Assembly: GCA_002778195.1 (NCBI GenBank)
Contig: PCDI01000016.1
Location: 282,332 to 346,331 of the forward strand
DNA length: 64,000 nucleotides
Direction: 5' to 3'
Origin: Raffaelea ambrosiae
Taxonomy: Eukaryota; Ascomycota; Sordariomycetes; Ophiostomatales; Ophiostomataceae
Positions within the stretch are counted from its first letter, which is position 1. The number at the start of each line of letters is the position of its first letter. Made by a program: the position numbers and the translations under genes. The notes under the pieces were generated by a model that ran no database searches, had not been told where the DNA came from, and was given only the letters and a program-made list of their open reading frames with translations. Shown here one piece after another: positions 53,883-64,000 of this stretch.

Positions 53883-56800
53883 TCACTCCATAGGCATGTA
53901 CCGCGGCCCCTCGGCCTCTTGGATCCTTTGCAGCCGCGCCAGCGTCCGCTGTCGACTCGCCCGGTTCTGCCGCAACACCTCCTTCTCCTTGTCCGTGTAG
54001 CCCGTCAGCTTGCGCCGCGTAGGTGTGGTGGTACCAGCGGCAGCCGGCGACGCCGTCGTCGCTGCTGCTGCTCCCCCACCATATACCGACCGCTGTGCGC
54101 TGCCCGGCGTGAAGATGCTCACCGAGCTGCGCTTGTGATGGTGATGGTGGTGCTGAAGCTGCTTCTGCGGCGTGGAAAAGGACGCAGGCGACCCTTCGCG
54201 GGTGCTTCTTCCTCCGCTTCCGCCTCCGCCCAGTCCTCCCAGCCCCAGCTTCCGCATCTGTGCCTCCAGCACGTCAATGTCGCCGCTGCGCTTCTCGGCC
54301 ATGGACGTCATCTTGTGGATCGTGCGCATAACGGCGTCCACGGTCGGCACGGGCGAGCCGCGGCTGCCAGCGGCGCCATGGCCGTTGGTCGTCGTCATCC
54401 CGTGGTGGTGGGATGTGCCGTTGGTGCCGTTGGTGCCGTTGGCCACGCCGCCATAGTGCTGCTGCGCACCCGCCACCGAGGCCATCTTGGTCCGCAGGAG
54501 CACGAGCTGCTGCTCGGCCTCGACCAGCTGGGCCATGAACTGCGTAAACGTGCGGCGCAGATCGTTCTGCTGCGTGGCCTGCTCGGCGCTCAGCGGCAGC
54601 GAGCGCGCCGCCGAGTAGTCCGACGACGCGTTCTGGCGGTCGGCAGCCTCCATCTGGACCTGGATCACACGGACCAGGTCGTCGTGCACCGCCTGCAGCC
54701 GGCTGCCCTCCTTGAGCAGCGCCTCTGACGACGCCAGAATCGTCTCGGGTTCTTGCACGCGAGACCGGCGCAGCTTGGTCGGCAGGTCGCGGCTGACAAT
54801 AGCGCCGAGGTCGTCGACGTCACACAGCACCCAGCCCTCTGGGTCGTCCAAGTCGTCTTCCGTTTTCGGAGGCGACGACGGCTCCGAGTGGCCCCGGAGG
54901 AAGGCGTCAATGTTGCGCGCGTTCATCTTGAGCACCAAGATCATGCGGTAAATGTCCCGGTACACCGCCTCCGCCTGCGACGCCACCGAGTCGCCGCCGT
55001 CAATGTCCGAGTCCAGAATGTACACACACTCGGCCAGCTGCCGCGTCGCCGGCAGCGACTGGTTCAGCTCACGCTCAAAGGTGTCGTAGCTGTCTTCGTT
55101 GGCCCGCTTCTCCGCCTCGGCCGCCGCTTCGGCAGCTGCGCGTGCCGCCGCTTCGGCCTTTTTCTGCTCCTCGAGGTTGACGTCACGCGGTGCCCGGCGC
55201 TGTCCAAAGAGGCCGCCACTCGTGGTAGTGGTGCCGCCGGGAGCAGCGGGGCTGCCACGGCCGAACAACGACTGCTTGTTGCTCGTCGCAGGCGCCTGTG
55301 CTGCTTGCCGGGGAGGGTCGCGCAGAAGCTGCGACGCCATCCCTGGGGCGCTGAAGGAGCGTGCCGAGTCATCCCGGAACAGACGTCCCGGAAGGCCGCC
55401 CGCCTGGGCCCGGGGTGGCCGCTGCGGGCTGGGTGACCGCGGGCTGGTCTCCTGGCGAGGAGGCGGCAGAGCCGGTGCTCCCCTCTCGCCAAAGACAGGG
55501 GCTTCGACGTGCGAAAAGGCCGACGTGACGCTGCCGTCTATGCCCGTCGTCGTAAATGAACCCTGGGCGGAGAAAGTCGGCGTCTTCACCAGGCCCGACG
55601 CGGATGGGCTCAAGTCTTTGGCTACATCCGTTCCACTTCCTTCATCGTCATCCTCTTCTTGCTCATCTTCCTCGTCCTCCTCGCCTTCCCCATCGTCTTC
55701 TTCGTCATTCTCCTCCACGTCGTCTTCTTCCGAAAAGTCATCTTCATTCGACCCATCCGTAGTCGGTGAAAGAGGAGGCTTGGGCAGGTTGGCAAAGGGG
55801 TTCCGGAGGGCCGAGTCGCCAATGTTCATCTGCGCACCCGAAGAAAAGATGGACGTCCCTGACGATGTCGGTGGTTTCATGGCACTAAAAGGGTTGGCCA
55901 ACGGTGTCGTATTGAACAGGGATGGTGTCTTTGTGTCCTTGGTCTCTTTGGGCTTGTCCTCTTTCGCAGCGGCCTTGGGTTTGGCAAACGGATCCGGAGG
56001 CAGTGGCGCCTCCTCTGGGAGAGCTTTCGCTGACGCCGCTGCCGAGTCCGCCTTCTTGGGCTTGGCAAAGGGATCAGGCGGCAGAGGCGGCTCTCCGCCT
56101 TGCTTCTTGTTGGCTTTGGAAGCGAACGGGTCGGGTGGGAGTGGTGGCTCTGCTGATTTCGACTTGGCAGAGAACGGGTCTGGCGGCAGCGGCGGCTCAG
56201 ACGACTTGGCCTTGGCGAACGGATCCGGGGGAAGCGGCGCATCGTCTTCTGCAACATTGTTAGAGGGGGTGAGCTTGGTGGTGTTTGGCTCGGGTGAATA
56301 CGGTGCAGAGGTGGCCAGCGAGGAAGAAGATGAAGACGAGGATGTGTCACCAATGAGGTAGGCAGTCTTACTGGTGGTATCGGGTGGGAGAGGAGCCGTC
56401 TCCGCGCTGCTCTCCTTCTTTACGACTGCTGGGCCGGGTTCTGGAGCCTTGGACGCCTTGGGCGTCTCCGCGGTGTCCTCCTCAGCTTCTGTCTTGGTAT
56501 CGCTGACTGGCGACTTGGGCGAACCGAAGATGCCACCAGCACGGAGGAAGGGGTTTGGCGCGGAGGTGATGCCGCTGGGCTTGCCAAACAGGGCGCCGCT
56601 TGTCGAGCCAAACGGGTTGGGCGTAGTGGACGTGTTGTTGTCGGAGAGGAAGCTGAAGATCTTGGTTGGTGCGGGGGTCGTCGTCGGCGTCGTCGACTCG
56701 AAGAGTGAGCCTGATGCAGGCTTGGCCTCTTCGGCCGGTGGTGCCTCAACAGCAGCCGGAGCATCCATGTCCTCTTCCTTGACTGCGGCAGCAGCAGGTG

Positions 56801-59284
56801 CCTTGTTCTCGGTCTTCTGGTCCAGAGACAAGCCAAAACCGCCGCCGAACAGAGACCCGCCAGTTGCTGCCGCCGGCTTGGCCTCGACATCGCGCGGTTC
56901 CGCCTTGAAGGTCGTCCCCAGGACGAAGGGCGTGGAGCCAAAGGCGGAGGTGCCCTCCGTCTTGGTGGCCGGTGGCGGGAAGGCCGTGCCGAACGCGCTC
57001 TTGGCATCGCCCAGGGCCTTGCCGGCCGCTGCCGGATCACTGCTGAAAAGCCCCGTACCCGATGCTGGGGTCTTGGAAGCTAAGGCGCTGCCAAACGCAG
57101 TATTGCTCGACCCCAGCGACGCAAACCCGCTCTGGCCCGTGCTCTTAAACGCACCAAAGGGGCTGCTGGTCGCCTCGGTGCCGGCGCCTTCTTTCTTGTC
57201 GCCAAAGGAGAACCCACCGGGTGCCTTGTCCGCAAACGAAGAGAATCCGGACGGCTTATTAGCAAAAGCAGAAAATCCCGAAGGCTTGCTAGCAAAGGCA
57301 GAGAAGCCGCCGCCGGTCGACTCGGCGGCCCCGGTGGCCCCGGTGGCCCCGGTGGCCCCGGTGGCCCCGGTGGCCCCGGTGGCCCCGGTGGCCCCGGTGG
57401 CCCCGGTGGCCCCGGTGGCAGAGCTGGAGCCGAAGCTGGACTGTCCAAAGGCAGGAGCCGCGGTGCCCTTAGCACCCGAGCCCCAGACCGACTGTTTGGC
57501 TCCGAGACCCGCTGGTGCCCCGAACCCGGACCCGCTGCCCAGGGTTGACGGAGCACCAAATGCCGGGGCCCGTGCCGGAGACGTAGTGCCCGCGGCTCCG
57601 GGGGGCTTGCCCCAAGGCGAGGCGCTGGTGCCCAGAGCCGCACTACCGCCAAAGGCTGGCGCAGGGCTGCCAAAAGCTGGCGCAGGGCTGCCAAAAGCCG
57701 GTGCTGAGCTGCCGAAAGCTGGGGCCGGGCTCGCCGTGGGCGTGGATCCAAAAGCAGCAGGGGGAGCCCTCTGCGGCGAGGCAAGGGCGCTGGCTGCCGA
57801 GGGCTGTGCACCGCCATCTACGGCTGCCAAACCAGGATACGTGGTGCCCTGTCGAATGGAGTCGTCGTAGACAACCCACCAGGTGACGAGAACGCCGTCG
57901 TTGTTCAGGACCCAGAGAGCGGGCAGCGGCCCGGGCGACTCCTCGATCTCGTCGGTGGGGATGGGCTTGTAGACCTTGTCCTTGCCGGAGAGGTCCAGAG
58001 ACACGCCGATGGGGAACGTGTCGTTGAAGTCTGCATCCATGGGAAGCTGGGCGCGGCGCGCGTCGTCGGCCAGCTCGGTGGTGGTGAAGACGCCCGTGAT
58101 CTTCTCGGCTTCAGGGTGGGGCGCCAGGGGTGCCTTGGACCGCGTCAGGAGGCCGATGCTCTCGACCGCGGTGGAGGCCACAATCAGCACGTCCTGCAGG
58201 TTGGGCGGGAAGTCACGCAGACGCAGGATTGAGTGGTGCGGCGTCTTGTCGCCAAAGGGCTCGACGGGGTCGTTGAGCTTCTGGTAGCCGATTTCCGGTG
58301 CGGGCACGGCCTTGGGGTTGCGGGTGATGACGTGGTACTGGGACGGCTCGCCGGGGTTCGTGGGATTGTGCACGACCAGGAACACGTTGTTCTCGAGCCA
58401 GGCAATCGATGCCACGTAAAAGTCGCCCAGGAGTGGCGGCTTGGGAAGGTGCGCCTTCTCCTCGCCCTCGGGGGTCATCTGGTAGGCCGAGCCGTCGGCG
58501 CAGCCAGCCACCAGCTGCTTGCCCTTGCTGCTCCACGCGACGCAGCTGACCTGCGACCGCAGGATGGCCCCGTTGGCGCCCGTCTTGAGCGTCCGCTGCT
58601 TGAGATCGGCGACCATCAGGTTGCCGTTGGTTGTGACGAGAGCGACCAGGTCGATCGCCGGGTTGGGCACGAGCGACCGCAGCGTCTCGCCGTTGGTCGA
58701 CAGTTCAAAGGCGGCTTGTGGTGCTGACCCGCCGCCCTGGATGAGCGCCTGCACGTCGTAGACGGCCAGGCCCCCGCCGGACTCCGCCGATATGACAAGG
58801 TACGCCTCGTCGGCCGTGAAGGCGAGCTGGGACACGCGCAGCTGCAAAGGGATGGTCACCTGAGGGGTGAAGGCTCGGATGTCGTTGTCGGCATCGCCGC
58901 CCTCCGCCTTGATAGCTGCCCGCACCGACTCGGTTGTTGCAATGTGGACGGCATCGGGGCCAGCGGCTGCGACAATGCCCTTGTGTGAGGCTATGCTGAT
59001 GAGGGATGCTGTTGGAAGAGGTGGCTGTTCCCATTTGGAGACAAACTGGAGTTTTGTTTCGCCCGCGATGCTGAGGAATCCGAGGCCCTACATGATGCGA
59101 TAATCGATTAGCCATGCCAAAACAAAGGATCAAAGTAATTAAAATACACATGGGGGACCCCCTCTTTCCACGTATCTTCAACCCTCAGTCCTACTCTGGG
59201 CACCACGTCGCTTACCTCTGTCTGGATCAGCTGCAGGTCTGGTCCTTGCTCCACGCTGGGACGACTCATGCTGGAGAAAGCCAT
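53883..59284 (-). CDS. NUP159: Nucleoporin Nup159 (Nup214 family)
   Basis: Exons 59284-59216 and 59087-53883 give 1757 aa. The start MAFSSMSRPSVEQGPDLQLIQTE joins in phase 0 to GLGFLSIAG. Residues 1 to about 430 read as the beta-propeller that binds the helicase Dbp5 (FTADEAYLVISAE, SCVAWSSKGKQLVAG, IAWLENNVFLVVHNP, ALWVLNNDGVLVTWW). From about 470 to 930 is an FG-repeat domain (many FG, FGS, SAFG) interrupted by a (TGA)n tract at about 583-609. At about 970-1060 the motif PLPPDPF occurs five times with Lys/Ala spacers. An acidic stretch (1138-1173) precedes a helical, coiled-coil C-terminus (about 1320-1600) that would join Nup82 and Nsp1 on the cytoplasmic face. Role: mRNA export. His-rich and Gly-rich inserts near the end are low-complexity. 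Assignment rests on architecture and is strong. Confidence 0.88.
55975..56245 (-). repeat. PLPPDPF-coding motif array inside NUP159
   Basis: Five copies of Pro-Leu-Pro-Pro-Asp-Pro-Phe separated by 10-22 residues rich in Lys, Ala, Ser and Glu, plus one broken copy upstream (PLPPDTT). The spacers differ while the seven-residue motif is invariant, so it looks like a selected short linear motif rather than a fresh tandem duplication. Confidence 0.85.
57326..57418 (-). repeat. Nine-base minisatellite coding Thr-Gly-Ala in NUP159
   Basis: About nine copies of a 9-bp GGCCCCGGT unit (plus strand) that read Thr-Gly-Ala in the nucleoporin frame, within the FG domain. Nearly perfect at the DNA level, so a young expansion likely to vary in copy number. 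Confidence 0.9.
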
Positions 59285-60170
59285 GCTGGTCTTCTCGTTG
59301 ACAGATGCTCACGCACCAAACGAGACGTAGATCGTGGGAATGGAGATATCACTCCCCCGTGTGAGACGTGTCCTGGTCAAGGATGGCTGTCGTTCCTTGA
59401 AGACATATGTGGAGGTTGGTTTGTCGTGATCGCAGCGACAATCAGCTGCCGTTTTTGTGTTTCCCACTCTGCTTGTTGTTCTTGTTTCGTGCAGAATCTA
59501 TCGAAAATACAACAGCAAAGTTTTCCGTTCACCAAAAGCGATAAATATAAATGCTGGGGTTCGTTGTAGAATTGCAGATTTGGGGGGGGGGGAGCTGTCT
59601 GACCCGTTGCAGAGACGACGACCCTGGAACTTTTTTTTGTTAGGCAACGCGGTAGGCGCCTAGTCGCGATACAAAGCTCCCCCTTGGCCTGCAGGTTCTG
59701 AGCACATCACGTGGGTTGAAGCTTGGGCCACCCTATTGTGTGGGGCGCATCCCCCAGGGTCCAATCAAAGCACCCTGCAGTCCAGGCAAAGGGGGAACAG
59801 CGCGTCTCATAGCTTTGTTTGGCTGGTACAGAAGGCAGGAAAGGCAGGAAGGCAGCTTTTTAGCCTCGTCATCAGAGAGTCTCGCATTATTCCAACATCT
59901 GCTGAGAGACGGACAACCACCATCTTCGTCTTTGATATTCCTTTCCAGCGCGCCCACCCCCACCCCCCAACCTGTCGCATTCCATCATCCGATCCCCAGA
60001 CCGAACGATCAAGCTCTCTCGAGGATTCATAAGCGACCACACTCCATAGGTCGATACGAACGATACGAAGGAACCACTTGACCATCGTGGGTCTCGTTCT
60101 CTTCTCTCGTCTACCATCAACACCTCTTCTTTCTCTCGAATCTCCCCCCCTCCTCGACACACAGCCCATC
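59285..60170. promoter_or_regulatory. Divergent promoter region of NUP159 and PUP1
   Basis: 886 bp between divergent start codons. It contains a run of about 11 G at 59581-59591 and a T/C-rich leader before PUP1 (about 60100-60170). I see no copy of the yeast proteasome box GGTGGCAAA. No coding region is supported. Confidence 0.5.
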
Positions 60171-61173
60171 ATGACCGGCTTCGACTTCTCCAACTACAAC
60201 CGCAATGCTGCCCTGCATGCCCGCGGCGTGCCCCTGCCCAAGGCCACCAGCACAGGCACAACCATTGTCGGATGCATCTATGACGGTGGTGTCGTGGTAA
60301 GTCTCTGGTTTTCTTTACGTCCCCGCTGTCGCTCGCTTTCTTTGGGGTTCTCGCTGTCGCTCGTCCCTTCATTCTTTCGTTCTTTCGGTTTCTTGGTCGC
60401 TCGCTGACGCTCGCTTGCTCGCTCTCTCTCTCTTCTAGATCGCCGCCGATACCCGTGCCACATCCGGCCCCATTGTCGCCGACAAGAACTGCGAGAAGCT
60501 CCACTACATCTCTCCCAACATTTGGTGCGCTGGCGCCGGCACCGCCGCCGACACCGAGTTCACCACCGCCCTCATCTCGTCGCAGCTCGAGCTGCACTCG
60601 CTGTCGACCGGCCGCAAGCCCCGCGTCGTCACCTGCATGACCCTCCTCAAGCAGCACCTCTTCAAGTACCAGGGCCACATTGGCGCCTATCTCGTCGTGG
60701 CCGGCGTCGACGCCACCGGCACCCACCTGTTCACCGTCCACGCCCACGGCAGCACCGACAAGCTGCCGTACGTGACCATGGGCAGCGGCTCGCTCGCTGC
60801 CATGGCCGTCTTCGAGACCCGCTGGAAGGCCCAGGCCCTGACGCGGGACGAGGCGGTGGCCCTGTGCAGTGACGCCATCCAGGCCGGTATCTTCAACGAC
60901 TTGGGCTCCGGCAGCAACGTCGACGTCGCCGTGATTGCCAGCGACAAGACGACGCTGCTGCGCAACTACATCCAGCCCAACCAGCGCGTGCCCAAGCTCG
61001 GCAACTACGTCTTCGCCCGGGGCACCACCGCCGTGCTCAACGAGAAAGTCACCATCCGCAAGAAGGACATGGGCAACTTCATCACCGTCCACGACCTGTC
61101 GGCCGAGGAGGTGGCGGCTGCGGCTGCTGACGATGAGGCAGCAGCAGAAGAGGAGATGGAGGTCGACCCATGA
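60171..61173 (+). CDS. PUP1: 20S proteasome beta 2 subunit (trypsin-like)
   Basis: Exons 60171-60296 and 60439-61173 give 286 aa. A 29-residue propeptide ends in TSTG; autocleavage before Thr30 exposes the catalytic Thr of TTIVG. The mature chain has IAADTRATSGPIVADKNCEKLHYI with the catalytic-site Asp and Lys, then IWCAGAGTAADTE, MGSGSLAAMAVFE and the LGSGSNVDVAVI loop that completes the site. The GPIVADKNCEKLH sequence marks subunit beta 2, which cuts after basic residues. The C-terminal extension (RKKDMGNFITVHDLSAEE then an Ala/Glu-rich acidic end) is the arm that in beta 2 wraps around beta 3. The protein works in the nuclear and cytosolic 20S/26S proteasome. The intron is at a phase-0 site between GVV and IAAD. 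Confidence 0.96.
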
Positions 61174-62119
61174 GGAGAAGGGCTGTGGGGAGGATCAAAG
61201 CGTACATGAAGAAGGGAAGTAAAGTGTGACGCGGGATCAGAAGGGTGGGAAGAACGGGAAAGAGCGAGGGGAAATAAGTCGTGTGTAGATTTTTTCCATG
61301 TGTATCACTATTTTTTTTTCTTTTCCTTAAAAAAAAACGAATCAGCCAAAGCTCACAGCTTCGGAGTCACATTGTTTTGACCAAGTTCTCGGCCCGGCCA
61401 TGTGTATGACGGGACATTTATATAATTTCATCTGATCTCAGTTGGTAGACTTAGACTCACCATGCTGGCCATATGACAAAACGGGCTCCGCTACTGTGGC
61501 CCAGACTTCGTTGACTTCTGTTTAACACCTTTCACAATATTCTCGCATTGATCGGGATATGGAAGCACAACTGTTCATCTTCATACAATGCTATTTGGTA
61601 TATAGTAAAGCAAAACCGGGCCCGGTATTTCCTCCTTTCGCTTTGTCTGGTCCCTCGAAACACCAGTGTGAAAATCCTCCAAAACTAGATAATAAACACT
61701 AAACAGCACGCCCTCGCGTGTGTTGGATAAGTTTGCAAAAAAAAAAAGAAAAAAAGAAAAGAAAAGAAACAAAGAAAGGAAAGAAAAATGAGTAAAACAA
61801 AAGTGAGAAAAGATTCCCATGAAGAACAACAACTCCTGTCCAATGACTAGACTCGACGAGAACGCAATGGAGGAACGCAAATGAGGGGGAAAACAAGCGC
61901 AATTATGTGCAGCGTTAGAAATCGTCGTCTTGACTCGTGGAATGCTCGGAAGCACGATATAATAGATAGGAAGAAATAACAGTAAGAGAAAGAAAGAGTC
62001 AGGAGAAATGAGTGTTAGAAGAAAACAAGAGAGAGGAAGGAAGAAGAGGAGGGAAGAGGAAGAAATAAGACGAGATTGGAAAGAAAGAGGGGAATGAGGC
62101 CTGAAGAAAAAAATGGCCA
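61174..62119. other. Intergenic region, convergent gene ends
   Basis: 3' flanks of PUP1 (plus) and the Nif1-like gene (minus). A/G-rich at 61730-62100. No coding region is supported. Confidence 0.5.
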
Positions 62120-64000
62120 TCAGTGCTTCATGCCAAAGATGTTTCGTGACCGCGACTTGCTTCTTGGCTTCTTCGTCTTGGTCTCTTTGTCGACATTGTA
62201 CTTTGCCTTGTGGATCCAGCTGTTGCCCACCATGCTCATGCCCTTGGCCTCAGCCTGGCGATAGAACTTGGCACTCGTATTCAGGTTCTTCTTGCAGCCA
62301 ATGCCCTGGGCATAACAGAAGCCCGCTTCAGCTAACGCGTCCGCGTCACCCCAAGCTGTAACATGTATTAGCCCATCGTCCCAAGGTTTTGTTACAAACG
62401 ATGCCAAGTGTGGGAGCATAATCATAGACTTACATCCGGCAATCTCAAAGCAGCGCAGGGCTAGCGCCTTGTCTTGGTCGATGCCCCAGCCATTCATGTA
62501 GCTGACACCCAGCTCATAGATGCTCAGCGCAAACTGGGCCTTGCGAGTCTTGCGATCAATAGAGTCAACCACCTTGCCCTCCTTGATCTGGGCCTCGTCA
62601 TCCGCGATCTCGAGGCTGGCGCAGTCGGCGGCTTTCCGGAGCCACTCTGCACCCTCCTTCGGATTCGGACGCATGCCCCAACCATGGCGACAAGCCAGGG
62701 CATAGAGCAACATGCCAGTCGGGTGGCCCTGACGTGCAGCCAGGCGGAGATGGTACGTAGACTGGTTTAGCTGGCCCTGCTCGTGGAGGGCAATGGCCTT
62801 ATCCACATGCTCTTCAGCCGGCACTTCTATTGCCGACGCCAGAGTGTGAGGGGACCGCGGCTTGATGGTGCTGGCTGAGTCGCTCGTCGACGCAGTGATG
62901 GTGGACATGGGTGTCCGGCCGCGTGCAGCAGCAGCATCGTGTACAGGCGAAGTCAACGGACGGCCACGCGGAACATCTTCAGACGATCGGTTGCCGTCAG
63001 TGGAGGGCCGGCTTGTGCTTGGTGTCAGTTCCGTTTCTGAGCGAAGTATCTCAGTGCTGAGCTTGCTGCGTTCGAGCGATGGCCGAGGCATGAGGCCAGC
63101 AGAACTAGACGGGCGTGTGGGTGGTGAGGGGGGGGCCTGACCGCCTTGCGGGAGCACCTGGGCATTGCTTGTCGACAATATAGACTGTTGCTGCTGCTGC
63201 TGCTGCTGCTGCTCCCACTGGTGAGACGAGGGGGGTGATTGGTCGGGACTTTGGAGGGCAGCAGCCCACTGAAGGTTCTTGCCACGCGGCAGAGAGAACT
63301 TTGAGTATGTATAGGACGACCCGTTATGCCGTGCGGTGTCTTCGGGCAAAGAGGCCGGCTCAGGGAAACCTTCACTGTTCATGCTGACTGGCGTGTTGGC
63401 ACTATCGTCCGCCAGGACAAACGAAGACTGGCTATATGAAGTCTGGCTGTCCGACGACGCCTGTCTCGCAGGACTCTCAAGACCAGGCGAGCCCACGCGG
63501 CTCAGCGGGCGAGAGAAGTTGAAGGACGGGCGAGGGAGAGGTGCAGACATGTCGGAGCTCATTGAGGGCGATCTTGGGAATGAGCCAAAGCCTGGAGATG
63601 GCATGCCGCTGCTGCTAGACATCTTCCGTGGCGCGCCCAGGGAGATGAAAGAGGCACCCATAACACTCTGTGCATCATCCCCCGTGTTATCCAGCGGCGA
63701 CGACATAATGCTTGAGGAGCGCTTCGGGAACAGGGTGCGAGGCGGCGCCAGACCGCCGCCAACACCGCCATGGGTAGAATCGAAGGAGCCCTTCTTGATG
63801 GGATGCTTTTTCTCCGGCGACTGGGCAAGCAGATTGGAAGAGGAGTTGCTGTTCGAGTAGGCATAAGGGTGTGATGCGGGTGGTTGGTATGGGAATGGGT
63901 ATTGCTGTAGAGGGGGGGTGGAATCTTGGAGGGCCGGGTGAGTAGGCATAGACGAAGTCGCAGATTGGGGGGAATTCTGCACGGAACCCGATTCAAGCTT
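62120..64000 (-). CDS. nif1: Sel1-repeat protein, Nif1-like mitosis inhibitor (5' end outside the window)
   Basis: Partial gene: the frame is open to the window edge at 64000 and its start lies beyond. Within the window are an exon 64000-62434 and a final exon 62355-62120, with a GTAAGT-CAG intron splitting a Ser codon. The N-terminal part is Ser/Pro-rich and disordered, with a run of about ten Gln coded by CAG near 63187-63217. The C-terminal 230 residues carry Sel1-type repeats: HVDKAIALHEQGQLNQSTYHL, GHPTGMLLYALACRHGWG, KAQFALSIYELGVSYMNGWG and GDADALAEAGFCYAQGIG. The tail is basic (KKPRSKSRSRN). This matches fungal proteins named after S. pombe Nif1, an inhibitor that acts on the Wee1-regulating kinase Nim1/Cdr1; yeast Dsf2 is related. 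Family strong; exact function inferred. Confidence 0.8.
   Translation of the reverse strand, partial: KLESGSVQNSPQSATSSMPTHPALQDSTPPLQQYPFPYQPPASHPYAYSNSNSSSNLLAQSPEKKHPIKKGSFDSTHGGVGGGLAPPRTLFPKRSSSIMSSPLDNTGDDAQSVMGASFISLGAPRKMSSSSGMPSPGFGSFPRSPSMSSDMSAPLPRPSFNFSRPLSRVGSPGLESPARQASSDSQTSYSQSSFVLADDSANTPVSMNSEGFPEPASLPEDTARHNGSSYTYSKFSLPRGKNLQWAAALQSPDQSPPSSHQWEQQQQQQQQQSILSTSNAQVLPQGGQAPPSPPTRPSSSAGLMPRPSLERSKLSTEILRSETELTPSTSRPSTDGNRSSEDVPRGRPLTSPVHDAAAARGRTPMSTITASTSDSASTIKPRSPHTLASAIEVPAEEHVDKAIALHEQGQLNQSTYHLRLAARQGHPTGMLLYALACRHGWGMRPNPKEGAEWLRKAADCASLEIADDEAQIKEGKVVDSIDRKTRKAQFALSIYELGVSYMNGWGIDQDKALALRCFEIAGCKSMIMLPHLASFVTKPWDDGLIHVTAWGDADALAEAGFCYAQGIGCKKNLNTSAKFYRQAEAKGMSMVGNSWIHKAKYNVDKETKTKKPRSKSRSRNIFGMKH

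Noticed and set aside
56374..57870. Plus-strand open frame of 498 codons opposite NUP159
   Set aside because: Antisense of the FG domain; its Ala/Pro/Val repeats simply mirror the repeats of the real gene.

Overview
This window is a stretch of nuclear chromosome from a filamentous ascomycete (Pezizomycotina, most likely Sordariomycetes). The reasons are short GT-AG introns of about 50-140 bp, GC-rich third codon positions, long intergenic regions full of polypyrimidine and microsatellite tracts, and fungus-restricted families: CFEM-like 8-Cys proteins, a BIM1-like copper protein, an RCR-type protein, a fibroin-3-related protein and Nif1. A Sporothrix/Ophiostomatales-like genome is only a guess. 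There are no bacterial operons, rRNA, convincing tRNA or CRISPR. Two scaffold gaps (30307-30811 and 53504-53538) and one ambiguous base (35860) are present.

Left part (1-12 kb): a broken F-box family gene (80-1830), a BIM1-like copper-protein ectodomain carried on a transmembrane anchor (4040-3037, minus), then two same-strand CFEM-like proteins, each with two 8-Cys domains and a C-terminal GPI-type signal (6274-7598 and 10610-11694). A 9-mer, TACATAGTA, recurs in the DNA upstream of both. Middle part (12-34 kb): a short-chain dehydrogenase, the GINS subunit SLD5, a large Cys-rich single-pass membrane protein (18760-21072), a fibroin-3-related membrane protein, an RCR-type chitin-synthesis regulator, a gap, and the small GTPase ARL8.

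Right-centre (34-51 kb): a very long gene-free, pyrimidine-rich stretch ends at a fungal protein of unknown function (39814-42315). Next come two close paralogues of a MAPEG-type membrane protein (43568-44065 and 50151-50651, both minus) on either side of an extremely GC-rich, glycosylated, multi-pass protein of unknown function (46377-48251). Right end (52-64 kb): housekeeping genes PER1 (GPI lipid remodelling), NUP159 (nuclear pore, 1757 aa), PUP1 (proteasome beta 2, divergent from NUP159), and a Sel1-repeat Nif1-like mitosis inhibitor that runs off the window.

Together the window mixes core eukaryotic genes with an unusually large share of cell-surface genes. Two CFEM-like proteins, the BIM1-like protein, the Cys-rich receptor-like protein, the fibroin-like and RCR proteins all act at the membrane or wall, and PER1 remodels the GPI anchors that proteins like the CFEM pair carry. 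Exon coordinates were derived by hand from splice consensus and checked for phase. Gene spans given below run from start to stop codon and include introns.
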